64,000 nucleotides of DNA from an uncultured Bacteroidales bacterium (lineage in GTDB: Bacteria; Bacteroidota; Bacteroidia; Bacteroidales; Paludibacteraceae), in NCBI GenBank assembly GCA_934728255.1, contig CAKVEC010000006.1, forward strand, positions 74,958 to 138,957, given 5' to 3'. A model generated the notes under the pieces. That model saw only the letters and a program-made list of their open reading frames with translations, did not search any database and was not told where the DNA came from. The translations under genes were made by a program, and so were the position numbers. This document shows, piece after piece, positions 24,804-33,958 of the stretch (positions are counted from its first letter, which is position 1; each line of letters begins with the position of its first letter).

Positions 24804-25886
24804 TTAGATTTGCGTTTTGGCATAGGGGACAAGGTCGAGGGGGCAGAAGTCGTGGTCGAGATACTTGAAATAGCCCGCTTGGCAGACCATAGCGGCATTG
24901 TCGGTAGTAAACGAGAACGGCGGGATGAAGACCTGCCAACCGTATTTCTTGCCATAGTCCACAAAGGCTTGACGCAGACCGCTGTTGGCACTCACACCGC
25001 CGGCGACCGCCACTTGGCGCACGCCGAGGTCGAAAGCCGCTTTCTTGAGTTTTTTCATCAGAATATCAATCACCGTCTGTTGCAGGGCGGCGCAGAGGTT
25101 CTCCCGAAGCATCGGCACACGCTCTGCCAGTGCGTCCATCGAATCCACCTGCTCGGCACGCATCATATCGCGCAGCGTATAGAGGAAAGAGGTCTTCAGC
25201 CCCGAGAACGAGTAGTCATACCCCGCAATGTTCGGTTTGGCAAAATGATAGACCGACGGATCGCCCTGTTTGGCGAGTTTGTCAATCCACGGACCGCCCG
25301 GATAGGGCAAGCCCATCACTTTGGCGCACTTGTCGAAGGCTTCGCCCGCTGCATCGTCGATAGTCTGCCCGATAATCTGCATATCATTGTAGGCTTTGAC
25401 GAGTACGATCTGGCTGTTTCCGCCGCTGACCAGCAGGCAGAGGAACGGGAACGAGGGGTGCTTGATCTCCACGCCTGCCATACTCGGGGTAGCGGCTTTG
25501 AGTGCCTCCGACGGTTCAACGAAATGCGCCAGCACATGTCCCTGCAGGTGGTTGACATCAATGAGCGGAATACCCAGCGCGAGAGCCAAACCTTTGGCAA
25601 AAGACGTGCCGACTAACAGGCTTCCGAGCAGCCCGGGCCCGCGTGTAAACGCGATAGCCGACAACTCCGACTTTTCCACCCCAGCACGCTTCAATGCCGT
25701 ATCCACCACGGGCACGATATTGAGTTGGTGCGCACGGCTTGCCAACTCGGGCACCACGCCGCCGTATTCCTCGTGCACTTTCTGCGAGGCGATGACGTTA
25801 CTCAACAGGATACCGTCTTTGATAACTGCTGACGAGGTATCGTCGCAACTTGATTCTATTGCCAGAATGACAGTACTTTTTTTCAT
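24804..25886 (-). CDS. tsaD: tRNA N6-adenosine threonylcarbamoyltransferase
   Basis: Transfers threonylcarbamoyl to A37 of ANN-decoding tRNAs, with TsaB/E/C, in the cytoplasm. The 360 residues match full-length TsaD. Motifs: N-terminal ILAIESSCDDTSSAVI with the ATPase-fold phosphate loop; the metal-binding histidines in NHLQGHVLAHF near residue 110; the LVSGGNSQIVL loop near 145; the GVSANSGLRQAF adenosine region near 275; and a final FTTDNAAMVCQAGY with the third metal ligand. The start at 25886 (MKKSTVILAIESS) is canonical. It is divergent from waaA with a promoter-containing gap. Confidence 0.98.
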   Translation of the reverse strand: MKKSTVILAIESSCDDTSSAVIKDGILLSNVIASQKVHEEYGGVVPELASRAHQLNIVPVVDTALKRAGVEKSELSAIAFTRGPGLLGSLLVGTSFAKGLALALGIPLIDVNHLQGHVLAHFVEPSEALKAATPSMAGVEIKHPSFPFLCLLVSGGNSQIVLVKAYNDMQIIGQTIDDAAGEAFDKCAKVMGLPYPGGPWIDKLAKQGDPSVYHFAKPNIAGYDYSFSGLKTSFLYTLRDMMRAEQVDSMDALAERVPMLRENLCAALQQTVIDILMKKLKKAAFDLGVRQVAVAGGVSANSGLRQAFVDYGKKYGWQVFIPPFSFTTDNAAMVCQAGYFKYLDHDFCPLDLVPYAKTQI

Positions 25887-25968
25887 AATTAGAACGTTAA
25901 TTATCGTGTAATTAGACGTTAATTAAACATATAATTACCACGAATTAGCCATTAATTTCCATAATTGT
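25887..25968. repeat. Degenerate AT-rich word repeats upstream of tsaD
   Basis: Words such as ACGTTAATTATCGTGTAATT recur imperfectly through this stretch and again at 24664-24683 on the other side of tsaD. The gene is thus flanked by copies of the same 20-base word. Confidence 0.75.
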
Positions 25969-25989
25969 CTTATGGACACATTGAGAGTG

Positions 25990-26023
25990 CAAAATTACAA
26001 AAAAAAACTGAATAAGACACAAA
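25990..26023 (-). promoter_or_regulatory. Probable promoter of tsaD
   Basis: On the minus strand TTTG (26023-26020), a 22-base spacer, then TAATTTTG (25997-25990). The spacing is slightly long for the Bacteroidota consensus. Confidence 0.5.
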
Positions 26024-26070
26024 TGCAGACAAATAAGGGCAAATAATTATGATATTTCAAAAAAAAGCAG

Positions 26071-26078
26071 TAACTTTG
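26071..26078 (+). promoter_or_regulatory. -7 element of waaA
   Basis: TAACTTTG matches TAnnTTTG and lies 24 bases before the ATG at 26103. It falls inside the longer reading frame from 26049, which argues against that earlier start. No clear TTTG at -33. Confidence 0.6.
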
Positions 26079-26102
26079 TGCGATTTATACTTTTGGCATA
26101 CT

Positions 26103-27317
26103 ATGGGTATTTACTTTCTCCTGTTGCGCATTGCGGCTTTGTTCGGACATAGGAAAGCAAAGTTGTTGGTACGCGGGCAAAAAGAAGCATTACAACAAAT
26201 AAAGGTATATAAACAGAACCGGTCGCTTGATAATGTGGTGTGGTTTCACGCCGCATCGGTGGGCGAATTTGAGCAGGCACGTCCGATTATTGAGCGTATG
26301 CGCAAAGAACAGCCGAAAACGCCTATTCTGCTTACGTTCTTCTCCCCGTCGGGCTACGAACTGCGCAAGAATTATAGCGAGGTGGATCTGGTTACCTACC
26401 TGCCTTTTGCTACGAAGCGCAATGCCCGTGCGTTTATCGATGCGGTGCAGCCCGCTATGGCGGTATTTGTCAAGTACGAGTTTTGGCCTGCCTACCTGAA
26501 AGAGTTGCACAAACGCAGTATAAAAACCTATAGTATATCGGCTATTTTCCGCCCGAAGCAGTTGTTCTTCCTGCCGTGGGGCAAACCGTACCTCAAACTG
26601 CTGCAGTGTTTCACGCATATCTATGTGCAAGACCAAGCCTCGATGGATTTGCTGCATGCACACGGTGTGGAGCATACATCGGTGGCGGGCGATACGCGGT
26701 TCGACCGTGTGAACGAGATAGCAGGACACGCCAAACAACTGCCTGTGGTGGAGCGTTTTACGTTTGATGCACCCAAGGTGATTATCGCGGGCAGCACATG
26801 GCCGCAGGACGAGGAACTGCTGGCACGCTATATAGAGGAACATCCCGATACCAAACTGGTGCTGGTGCCGCATGAGATACACGACAAGCACCTGCACGAG
26901 ATATTCCAGATCTTTCACGGCAGGTATGTGCGTTTTACAGAAGCAACGCCGCTCAATATCACGCACTGCCAAACGCTGCTGATCGACACGATAGGTATGC
27001 TTTCGTCGATTTATCAGTACGGGCAAGTGGCATATATCGGCGGCGGGTTCGGCGTAGGAATACACAATACGATAGAGGCTGCCGTCTATGGCATACCGGT
27101 GCTGTTCGGCCCGAACTACCGACATTTCCGCGAGGCTCTGGGATTGATACAGGCGGGTGCCGGCTTCTCTGTGAAGAACTACAGCGAGTTTGAAGTGCAG
27201 ATGGATAACGCCCTTTCCGCCCACGAGGCGCTCGGACGCAAAGCACGGGAATACGTGGAGAGCGAACTCGGCGCAACGGAAAAAATCTATAGCGAACTGT
27301 TTACAGAGAATTTGTAA
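26103..27317 (+). CDS. waaA: 3-deoxy-D-manno-octulosonic acid (Kdo) transferase
   Basis: Adds Kdo to lipid A precursor at the inner membrane; a GT30 enzyme. From 26103 the protein is 404 residues and starts MGIYFLLLRIAALFGHRKAK, with the membrane-anchoring N-terminal helix expected for the family. The conserved WFHAASVGEFEQARPII with the catalytic Glu is near residue 50. The donor-binding C-terminal motif AYIGGGFGVGIHNTIEAAVYGIPV is split here at residues about 312-335 (AYIGGGFG, then HNTIEAAVYGIPV). The longer start at 26049 was rejected because the promoter -7 box lies within it. Confidence 0.95.
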   Translation: MGIYFLLLRIAALFGHRKAKLLVRGQKEALQQIKVYKQNRSLDNVVWFHAASVGEFEQARPIIERMRKEQPKTPILLTFFSPSGYELRKNYSEVDLVTYLPFATKRNARAFIDAVQPAMAVFVKYEFWPAYLKELHKRSIKTYSISAIFRPKQLFFLPWGKPYLKLLQCFTHIYVQDQASMDLLHAHGVEHTSVAGDTRFDRVNEIAGHAKQLPVVERFTFDAPKVIIAGSTWPQDEELLARYIEEHPDTKLVLVPHEIHDKHLHEIFQIFHGRYVRFTEATPLNITHCQTLLIDTIGMLSSIYQYGQVAYIGGGFGVGIHNTIEAAVYGIPVLFGPNYRHFREALGLIQAGAGFSVKNYSEFEVQMDNALSAHEALGRKAREYVESELGATEKIYSELFTENL

Positions 27318-27359
27318 ATTAACATTAAATTCCCGGTGTCGGTATTTACAAGACAAACA

Positions 27360-27392
27360 GCATAGGATGCGCATAGGATGCGCATAGGATAG
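27360..27392. repeat. 11-bp tandem repeat array (unit GCATAGGATGC), upstream of hisS
   Basis: Three copies (two exact GCATAGGATGC and one GCATAGGATAG) in the 143-bp waaA-hisS gap. The shared core ATAGGAT links it with the 24710 array. Confidence 0.9.
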
Positions 27393-27460
27393 GCGACCTT
27401 AAAACAGATCATTATTTAACATAAAACAATAAATATAGCGGCAGATCCGCAATAACAAAT

Positions 27461-28867
27461 ATGGCACAGAAACCAAGTATTCCAAAGGGTACACGCGACT
27501 TCTCTCCGATAGAGATGGCGCGTCGTAACTATATTTTCGATACAATCAAATCGGTATTCGCACTCTACGGTTTTCAGCAGATTGAGACCCCAGCAATGGA
27601 GAATCTCAGTACGCTGATGGGCAAATACGGCGAAGAGGGCGACAAACTGCTCTTTAAGATACTCAATTCGGGCGACTGGATGACCCCGCTCCGTGAATCA
27701 CTCGCGGAGACCGACCTGAGCATCGGAAAAGCCACAAGCATCGTGAGCGAGAAAGGACTGCGCTATGATCTGACCGTACCTTTTGCGCGCTTTGTGGTGC
27801 AGCACCGCGATGAGATACAGTTCCCCTTCAAGCGTTTCCAGATACAGCCCGTCTGGCGTGCCGACCGTCCGCAGAAAGGACGTTATCGCGAGTTCTACCA
27901 GTGCGATGTGGATGTCATCGGCACCAACTCGCTCGTCAGCGAAGTGGAACTGATACAGATTGTGGAGGAGGTGTATCGCCGCTTGGGTATCCGCGTCTGC
28001 CTGCATATCAACAACCGCAAGATCCTGGCAGGTATAGCCGAGGTGATCGGACAACCCGACAAGATTATCGACATCACGGTGGCAATCGACAAATTGGACA
28101 AGATCGGTATCGAGAATGTGAACAAGGAACTGATCGAGAAAGGACTGCCCGCCGAGGCGGTGGAGGCGCTGCAACCGATACTGAACCTCAACGGAAGCAA
28201 CACCGACAAACTCGACCAATTGGAGAGTATCCTCGCTGCGTCCGAGGTCGGCAAAAAAGGTATTGAGGAACTAAGAACGATCTTATACTTATATGAATCC
28301 CAAGTTGAAAGCAACGTAGAATCCCCATCCTCTGAAGGAGGGGTTAGGGGAGGTCTTGATATTGCTCTTGACCTCTGCCTTGCCCGCGGACTGAACTACT
28401 ACACAGGGGCAATTTTCGAGGTGAAAGCCCTTGATGTGCAGATGGGCAGTATCACCGGCGGCGGACGTTACGACAACCTGACGGGTATCTTCGGTATGCC
28501 CGATGTGAGCGGCGTGGGTATCTCGTTCGGGGCAGACCGCATCTACGATGTGCTGACCGAACTTAATCTGTATCCTGCTGATTTGCAAAGTACTACGCAA
28601 CTGCTTTTTGCTACTTTCGGGCAAGACGAACTGCGTTATGCCCTCTCGCAGGCAAGCCGTCTGCGGGCAGCAGGCTTGCGCGTGGAGGTATATCCGGAGC
28701 CCGCCAAGATGAAGAAACAGATGGGCTACGCCGATGCCAAACATATCCCCTATGTGGCAATCATCGGCGGCGACGAGATGGCGGCGCAGAAGATGATGCT
28801 CAAGAATATGACCACCGGCGAACAGCAGTTGGTCAGTGTGGAAGAGTGCATACAGGCATTAGCGTGA
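27461..28867 (+). CDS. hisS: Histidyl-tRNA synthetase carrying an in-frame repeat insertion
   Basis: Charges tRNA-His; a class-II synthetase and essential. The 468 residues include motif 1 (IETPAMENLSTLMGKYGEEG), motif 2 (VWRADRPQKGRYREFYQCDVD, near residue 130), the histidine signature LARGLNYYTGAIFEV near 307, GSITGGGRYDNLTG near 328, and a C-terminal anticodon-binding domain. Just before LARGLNYY, residues about 287-299 (ESPSSEGGVRGGL) are encoded by a variant of the C-rich palindromic repeat in inverted orientation. The frame is intact and all catalytic motifs remain, so the enzyme is probably active with the insertion tolerated on a surface segment. Confidence 0.96.
   Translation: MAQKPSIPKGTRDFSPIEMARRNYIFDTIKSVFALYGFQQIETPAMENLSTLMGKYGEEGDKLLFKILNSGDWMTPLRESLAETDLSIGKATSIVSEKGLRYDLTVPFARFVVQHRDEIQFPFKRFQIQPVWRADRPQKGRYREFYQCDVDVIGTNSLVSEVELIQIVEEVYRRLGIRVCLHINNRKILAGIAEVIGQPDKIIDITVAIDKLDKIGIENVNKELIEKGLPAEAVEALQPILNLNGSNTDKLDQLESILAASEVGKKGIEELRTILYLYESQVESNVESPSSEGGVRGGLDIALDLCLARGLNYYTGAIFEVKALDVQMGSITGGGRYDNLTGIFGMPDVSGVGISFGADRIYDVLTELNLYPADLQSTTQLLFATFGQDELRYALSQASRLRAAGLRVEVYPEPAKMKKQMGYADAKHIPYVAIIGGDEMAAQKMMLKNMTTGEQQLVSVEECIQALA
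28322..28357 (-). repeat. C-rich palindromic repeat copy inside hisS
   Basis: Reads CCCCATCCTCTGAAGGAGGG then GTTAGGGGAGGTCTT. Its reverse complement begins ACCTCCCCTAACCCCTCC, one base different from the folD and carB-purC copies. It keeps the hisS frame open. Confidence 0.88.
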
Positions 28868-29007
28868 ATTTGTGCCTCCTATGCACAGGCTGACGCCGCG
28901 CGAGAGAAATAAAAGAAACGAAGAGACTCACTCTCTTTCAATTTTCCCGTGAGCGGAGCGAGCAGGACACAATATTATATATATTAACCATCCAATCATT
29001 AAGCCTT

Positions 29008-32000
29008 ATGAAGAGACATCTACTTACTTTGGCAGGCTGCTTGCTATGGACACTTGTGTCTGTGGCGGCATCCCGTAGTGCCGAGGAGGCAGCAGAGATT
29101 GCCGGGCGATTCGCTGCAAATCAAGATCGTCCCGTTGCACAACGTATGCAATGTGCAAAAATGTCTTCTTCTGCGGTACAACCTATGCGCCTGGTTTATA
29201 CACAGGCGCAGTTGGATAATGCCCCCGCACTATATGTCTTCAATAGCGAGACGGCAGACGGCGGTTTTGTGGTAGTATCCGCAGAGGATAATGCGCGTAC
29301 TATCCTCGGCTATGCCGATAGCGGGCATTTTACGGAAACAGAAATGCCCGCCAATATGCGTTTCTGGTTGCAGATGTATGCCGACGAGATTGCACGTGCG
29401 GCACAGGCGCCTGTTTCTGCAGCGCAAACCGGAGACGATACCGCTTACCCTGCAGTGTCGCCGCTGCTGGGAACGATAGCATGGGGACAGGACGAACCCT
29501 ATAACAATCTCTGCCCCTCCAAAGACGGCGTGCAGTGCGTTACGGGTTGTGTGGCTACAGCGGCAAGTCAGATAATGTATTATCACCGCTACCCTGCAAA
29601 AGGCACAGGGGCACATTCCTATACGTGGAACAATCAGACGCTGTCTGCCAATTTCGGCAATACTACATACGACTGGACGAATATGCTGCCTGTTTATAGC
29701 GGGACAAACTATAGTACCACGCAAGCCAATGCAGTAGCAACGCTGATGTCGCACGTGGGCATTGCGTGCAATATGGGATATAACACCAATGCCAATGGCG
29801 GCAGCGGGGCGGTCAGCAATTCGGCATTGCAGGCACTGATACATTATTTCGGCTACGATGCGGCTATCCGTGTGCTGCCCAAGGACTATATGGATGAGAG
29901 CGAGATGCTCGGTGCCATTGCAAGCGATCTGCAAGCGGGACACCCGATTTTTATGAGCGGGCGCACCACACAGAACGAGGGGCATGCGTTTGTGTTGGAC
30001 GGTATGCAGAGCAATGGTTATGTGCATATCAACTGGGGATGGGACGGCTACTACCACGGATATTTTGCCCTTTCGGCAATGAACCCTTACGGCCAGGGAA
30101 CAGGCGGTGCCGCCAGCGGCAAGGGATTTACGGAGAGTGTATGTGCATTCACGGGTATCCAACCCGACCAAGGTGGCGACTCCATTCCCTGCATTATTGC
30201 CGATACGGTGCGCTGTATCTCGCAGCGTCGTGTGGGCATCAATGACGATTTGGCATTCAGTATCAATCCCTTCCAGAATTCGGGCGTAACAACCTCGAAA
30301 GGCAATGTTACCTATATAATATATAAGGATGGGCAGTGCTATGCAAAAATGCCTATCAACGCGACCTACAACCTGCTTCCGGGATACTATTATATTGATC
30401 CGTACATCGTCTATCGCGGCGTATCCGGGTTACCCGCAGGCGAGTATGAATTATCGTTGGGTGTGTTGCCCGACAACAGCACTACCGCTTATCCGATCCT
30501 GACAAAAATGGCTCGCGGAGAACGCCGTTTCCCGCTGACCGTAACCGCTGATTCTGTGTTTCTCGGCGAGGGAAATATAAATCAAGATGATAAAGCGGAC
30601 TTGAACTTTGCCGATGCTTACATTTTTGATTATACAGACGGCTATGGCGTGAATTTCCTGCAGGTGGAACTGCATACTGCCGACTATAAGACGCAAGACA
30701 ATGCAGTGGCAGCGGGGACAGCGTTGCAGTTGGGGCTTATCCCCGCCGACCGCAGTTCGATTGTCGGCACGTATATTTGGGGCAACGGCATTGATGCCGG
30801 TACACTTTATTCCGACAACGGACTGACAAGTATCAACTATGCCTGCAATGGTGTTGCCTATTCCGACATCCTCAATTCGGGAGTGGTTACGGTTACGATT
30901 GACTCCCTGGGCAATTATGTCTTTGCCATAGAATTGGCGGGCAATAAGACCACTTATACTACCACGTGTTCGCTCTCGGAAGACAACCTGTTGATTGGCA
31001 GATATGATGCTGCCGATGGCGGCTTGTACTATTCTGCATTGGAGAACAAAACGATTACTTCGCTATCGGTAGCGGAAGCAAAGAACCGGATAACAGCCTT
31101 GCCTAACGGCAATGCCACCTCAGTGCCATATCTGGTGCGTGGCATAGTATCGCAGATGGTAAACACCCCCGCGGAGATTGCGCAGTATGGTTCTGCGCGT
31201 TTTTACATTTCTGACGACGGTACCACCACAGGGCAGTTGTACTGCTACAACCAGTGGTGGCTCGGCAACCGGCGTTTCTCAACCGGCGAAGAGTTGGCTG
31301 TGGGCGATACGGTGGTTATGTCTTCTCCGTTGCTGTACTATAACGCCTATTTGCCCGAGTTGTCAAAAGGCTATATCTATTATCACGCTGCCAAACCGGA
31401 AGAACATAAGTTTGCTATCCGGGTGCATATATCGGAGACCAGCGGATTGGACACGTCCAAAGGGCTGTATCTGCACTATCTGGTAGGCAGCAATCTGTAT
31501 TCCGTTGTCCCGCAATCGGAAGGAAACGGCTGGTGGAGAGCGAACCTGACACTCGCCGCCGACTCTATCGAGTGTGTTCTGAGCAATACCGATGGCACGC
31601 AACAAACTAATTATTCGCCTAAGTTCTCATATGGCAGCACGTGCCTGCTGATGGGCGAGACATCAAATGCAGATGATGGAACCAACAACTACTGGAACCT
31701 ATATATCGGTGAGTGTGATGCGTTTACATCGGCTTATCTCCCCTCAGATCTGCAAGTGTCCGTATCGTTGGCAGGGGCGGATTTTACATGGGATTCGCCT
31801 TCTGAAACCAACTACGAGGTGCGTCTGCAGCAGGTAGGCAGCGACCGTTACACTACCTACTACAGCGAAAACAAGAACTTAGGGCTTATCTTTACCGGCG
31901 CATACACTTTCGGCTGGCAGGTGCGGGCGGTGAACGATGAATTAGTGCCGATTTCCGACTTTGTACAAGGCGAGAATTTCACCACTTTGGAGAACCCCTA

Positions 32001-33396
32001 TATCCCGGCCAATCTGTCTGCCACGACGCACGACAGTACGACCTACTATTTCTCGTGGGATGCTACCGTAGCAGCACCGCAATATCGTATTCGTATTGTC
32101 TTGGGCGGAAAAGTATATTACTATGTCGATGTGGAGGCGGTACCTGTATCGCTGACATTTGACATTGATGGATATTATAGTTGGCAGGTATATGCATTGG
32201 ATGCTGAGGGCAACACAATGGGCTTTGCCAATGGTGGTTCGTTCAAAGTGGCTGGCGTGCCGGACTATACCATCAGCAATCTCCAAGTGGCTTGCAATGG
32301 CACGACGGCTATCGCAAGTTGGGAGAGCCATGCACCTAAGTATTTGGTATCGTGCAGCAATCGACAAGATACGATTATCGACACCCGATATTATCGTGTA
32401 ACCAATCTCGAAGACGGAGAATACACCCTTGAAGTTACTCCTGTGGACAGATATGAGCGATATATAATCGGGGACGAACAAACCACTGCATTCACTATCA
32501 ACGCTGCTGCGCAACCGAAAGAATATCAACTGACTATCGCAGGACTATATGGGGGCAATGTCAATGCGGAGGTGAATGGTATATACCCGGCAGGCACCGA
32601 AGTGCAAATCGTGGCAACGCCTAATACAGGGTATCGTTTCAGACGCTGGAGCGACGACAATACGGATGCCGTCCGCACCATTGTTCTGACTGACAATCTT
32701 ACTTTGATAGCCTCGTTTGAGGAGATAACAACCTACCAAATAACGATAATGGAAGCCCAAGGCGGTATTACCAATCCGCCTGCAGGCATTTATTCCTGTA
32801 GTAACGGCGATCTGCTTGCTGTTTCCGCCCATCCCGATGAGAACCATACATTCTGCCACTGGCTGATAGATGGTGTGCAAGCCGACGGTAACCCGCTTCT
32901 GCACAAAGTAACGTCGGCTGTACATATATCCCCCGTCTTCTCGGAGAAAGAGGCCCCGCAACTCTATTATACATTGACGCTTGCGGCAGGCGAAGGCGGC
33001 AGTGTTTCGGCACGCCCATGGTTGGACAAATACTTGGCGGGAACAACTATCAGTATAGAGGCAACACCAGATGCTGGTTACCTGTTTGAGCGTTGGAGCG
33101 ATGGCTATACCAATAGCAAACGCACGGTGGTTATCTCCTCGGATACTACGCTTACCGCTTCGTTCTACAAGCAGCCTACGGCTATGCATAATGCCCTTAA
33201 CAGCAACACTATACGCGTTATAGAGCATACCGTGGAAGTTCAAACGACCGACTATACTACCATATATCTCACCGACCTTTCTGGACGTATCATAGCCCGT
33301 GTGCGCAACACCCGCTATGCTCGATTTAATGTACCGGAAGCAGGCGTGTATATAGTCCGTTGTGGCGGTGAAGCAATGAAAATACTGATACAATAA
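29008..33396 (+). CDS. Large secreted C10 (streptopain-like) cysteine protease with T9SS C-terminal domain
   Basis: A 1462-residue exported protein. It has a signal peptide (MKRHLLTLAGCLLWTLVSVAA), an Spi-type propeptide (about 22-135; GGFVVVSAEDNARTILGY), and a C10 peptidase domain with nucleophile Cys181 in VTGCVATAASQIMYYHRYP and catalytic His326 in NEGHAFVLDG followed by INWGWDGYYHGYF. A long region of beta-sandwich, fibronectin-III-like modules follows (about 400-1160). Three divergent InlB-type B-repeats, each about 65-70 residues and ending in a LTASF-like strand, span about 1170-1390. The end (LSGRIIARVRNTRYARF, GVYIVRCG) is a type-A Por-secretion sorting domain. It should be cell-surface or secreted; substrates are unknown. 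SpeB, interpain and BfrC10 proteases are relatives. Confidence 0.92.
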   Translation: MKRHLLTLAGCLLWTLVSVAASRSAEEAAEIAGRFAANQDRPVAQRMQCAKMSSSAVQPMRLVYTQAQLDNAPALYVFNSETADGGFVVVSAEDNARTILGYADSGHFTETEMPANMRFWLQMYADEIARAAQAPVSAAQTGDDTAYPAVSPLLGTIAWGQDEPYNNLCPSKDGVQCVTGCVATAASQIMYYHRYPAKGTGAHSYTWNNQTLSANFGNTTYDWTNMLPVYSGTNYSTTQANAVATLMSHVGIACNMGYNTNANGGSGAVSNSALQALIHYFGYDAAIRVLPKDYMDESEMLGAIASDLQAGHPIFMSGRTTQNEGHAFVLDGMQSNGYVHINWGWDGYYHGYFALSAMNPYGQGTGGAASGKGFTESVCAFTGIQPDQGGDSIPCIIADTVRCISQRRVGINDDLAFSINPFQNSGVTTSKGNVTYIIYKDGQCYAKMPINATYNLLPGYYYIDPYIVYRGVSGLPAGEYELSLGVLPDNSTTAYPILTKMARGERRFPLTVTADSVFLGEGNINQDDKADLNFADAYIFDYTDGYGVNFLQVELHTADYKTQDNAVAAGTALQLGLIPADRSSIVGTYIWGNGIDAGTLYSDNGLTSINYACNGVAYSDILNSGVVTVTIDSLGNYVFAIELAGNKTTYTTTCSLSEDNLLIGRYDAADGGLYYSALENKTITSLSVAEAKNRITALPNGNATSVPYLVRGIVSQMVNTPAEIAQYGSARFYISDDGTTTGQLYCYNQWWLGNRRFSTGEELAVGDTVVMSSPLLYYNAYLPELSKGYIYYHAAKPEEHKFAIRVHISETSGLDTSKGLYLHYLVGSNLYSVVPQSEGNGWWRANLTLAADSIECVLSNTDGTQQTNYSPKFSYGSTCLLMGETSNADDGTNNYWNLYIGECDAFTSAYLPSDLQVSVSLAGADFTWDSPSETNYEVRLQQVGSDRYTTYYSENKNLGLIFTGAYTFGWQVRAVNDELVPISDFVQGENFTTLENPYIPANLSATTHDSTTYYFSWDATVAAPQYRIRIVLGGKVYYYVDVEAVPVSLTFDIDGYYSWQVYALDAEGNTMGFANGGSFKVAGVPDYTISNLQVACNGTTAIASWESHAPKYLVSCSNRQDTIIDTRYYRVTNLEDGEYTLEVTPVDRYERYIIGDEQTTAFTINAAAQPKEYQLTIAGLYGGNVNAEVNGIYPAGTEVQIVATPNTGYRFRRWSDDNTDAVRTIVLTDNLTLIASFEEITTYQITIMEAQGGITNPPAGIYSCSNGDLLAVSAHPDENHTFCHWLIDGVQADGNPLLHKVTSAVHISPVFSEKEAPQLYYTLTLAAGEGGSVSARPWLDKYLAGTTISIEATPDAGYLFERWSDGYTNSKRTVVISSDTTLTASFYKQPTAMHNALNSNTIRVIEHTVEVQTTDYTTIYLTDLSGRIIARVRNTRYARFNVPEAGVYIVRCGGEAMKILIQ

Positions 33397-33409
33397 TAAT
33401 GAATAAATA

Positions 33410-33958
33410 ATGACTACAGCAGAACAATACGATGAAGTGATTGCACGGTGCCGGCGCATCTATGTGCTGAAGATGAAAGACTATGGCCCGAGTTGGCGTA
33501 TTATGCGTCCGCAGACCGTCAATGACCAACTCTTTATCAAAGCCAAGCGTGTACGTGAGATAGAGACCACGGGGGTGAACCTCGTCGGCGAATCGATTGA
33601 AGGCGAGATGATGGCTATCGTCAACTACTCTGTAATGGGGCTGATTCAGTTGCGCGAGGGCTATGCCGACTCGGTGGATATGTCTGCCGAGCAGGCTACC
33701 GAACTCTACGACCACTATACCGCCGAGGCGAAAGCCTTGATGCTCCGCAAGAACCACGATTATGGTGAAGCCTGGCGGGATATGTTTCCATCAAGTCTGA
33801 CCGACATCATTCTCACCAAGATTAATCGCAACAAATCGATAGCCGCCAACGATAACCATACCCTCATCTCCGAGGGCGCAGACGGCAATTATTTCGATAT
33901 GCTCAATTATGCTGTTTTTTACCTGATAAAACTTTCTGACCAAAATGAAAAAAAGTAA
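33410..33958 (+). CDS. DUF1599 protein (tandem-duplicated domain)
   Basis: A 182-residue cytoplasmic protein with two copies of the same unit. Residues about 8-85 contain LKMKDYGPSWRIMRP and GEMMAIVNYSVMGLIQL; residues about 95-178 contain LRKNHDYGEAWRDMFP and NYFDMLNYAVFYLIKL. The K-x-DYG-x-x-WR motif and the acidic D/E-M-x-N-Y helix recur at equal spacing, as in the DUF1599 (nucleotide modification associated) family. Function is not established; a MazG-like helical nucleotide-binding role is only a guess. It overlaps the DoxX gene by 14 bp and lies upstream of tpiA, an arrangement common in Bacteroidota. Confidence 0.88.
   Translation: MTTAEQYDEVIARCRRIYVLKMKDYGPSWRIMRPQTVNDQLFIKAKRVREIETTGVNLVGESIEGEMMAIVNYSVMGLIQLREGYADSVDMSAEQATELYDHYTAEAKALMLRKNHDYGEAWRDMFPSSLTDIILTKINRNKSIAANDNHTLISEGADGNYFDMLNYAVFYLIKLSDQNEKK

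Noticed and set aside
26049..26102. Longer start for waaA
   Set aside because: A TAACTTTG promoter box lies inside it, and the family N-terminal helix starts at 26103.
28890..28960. Terminator after hisS
   Set aside because: Only weak, imperfect pairing (GAAGAGACT with CTCTCTTTC) and no clear T-run; not enough to call.
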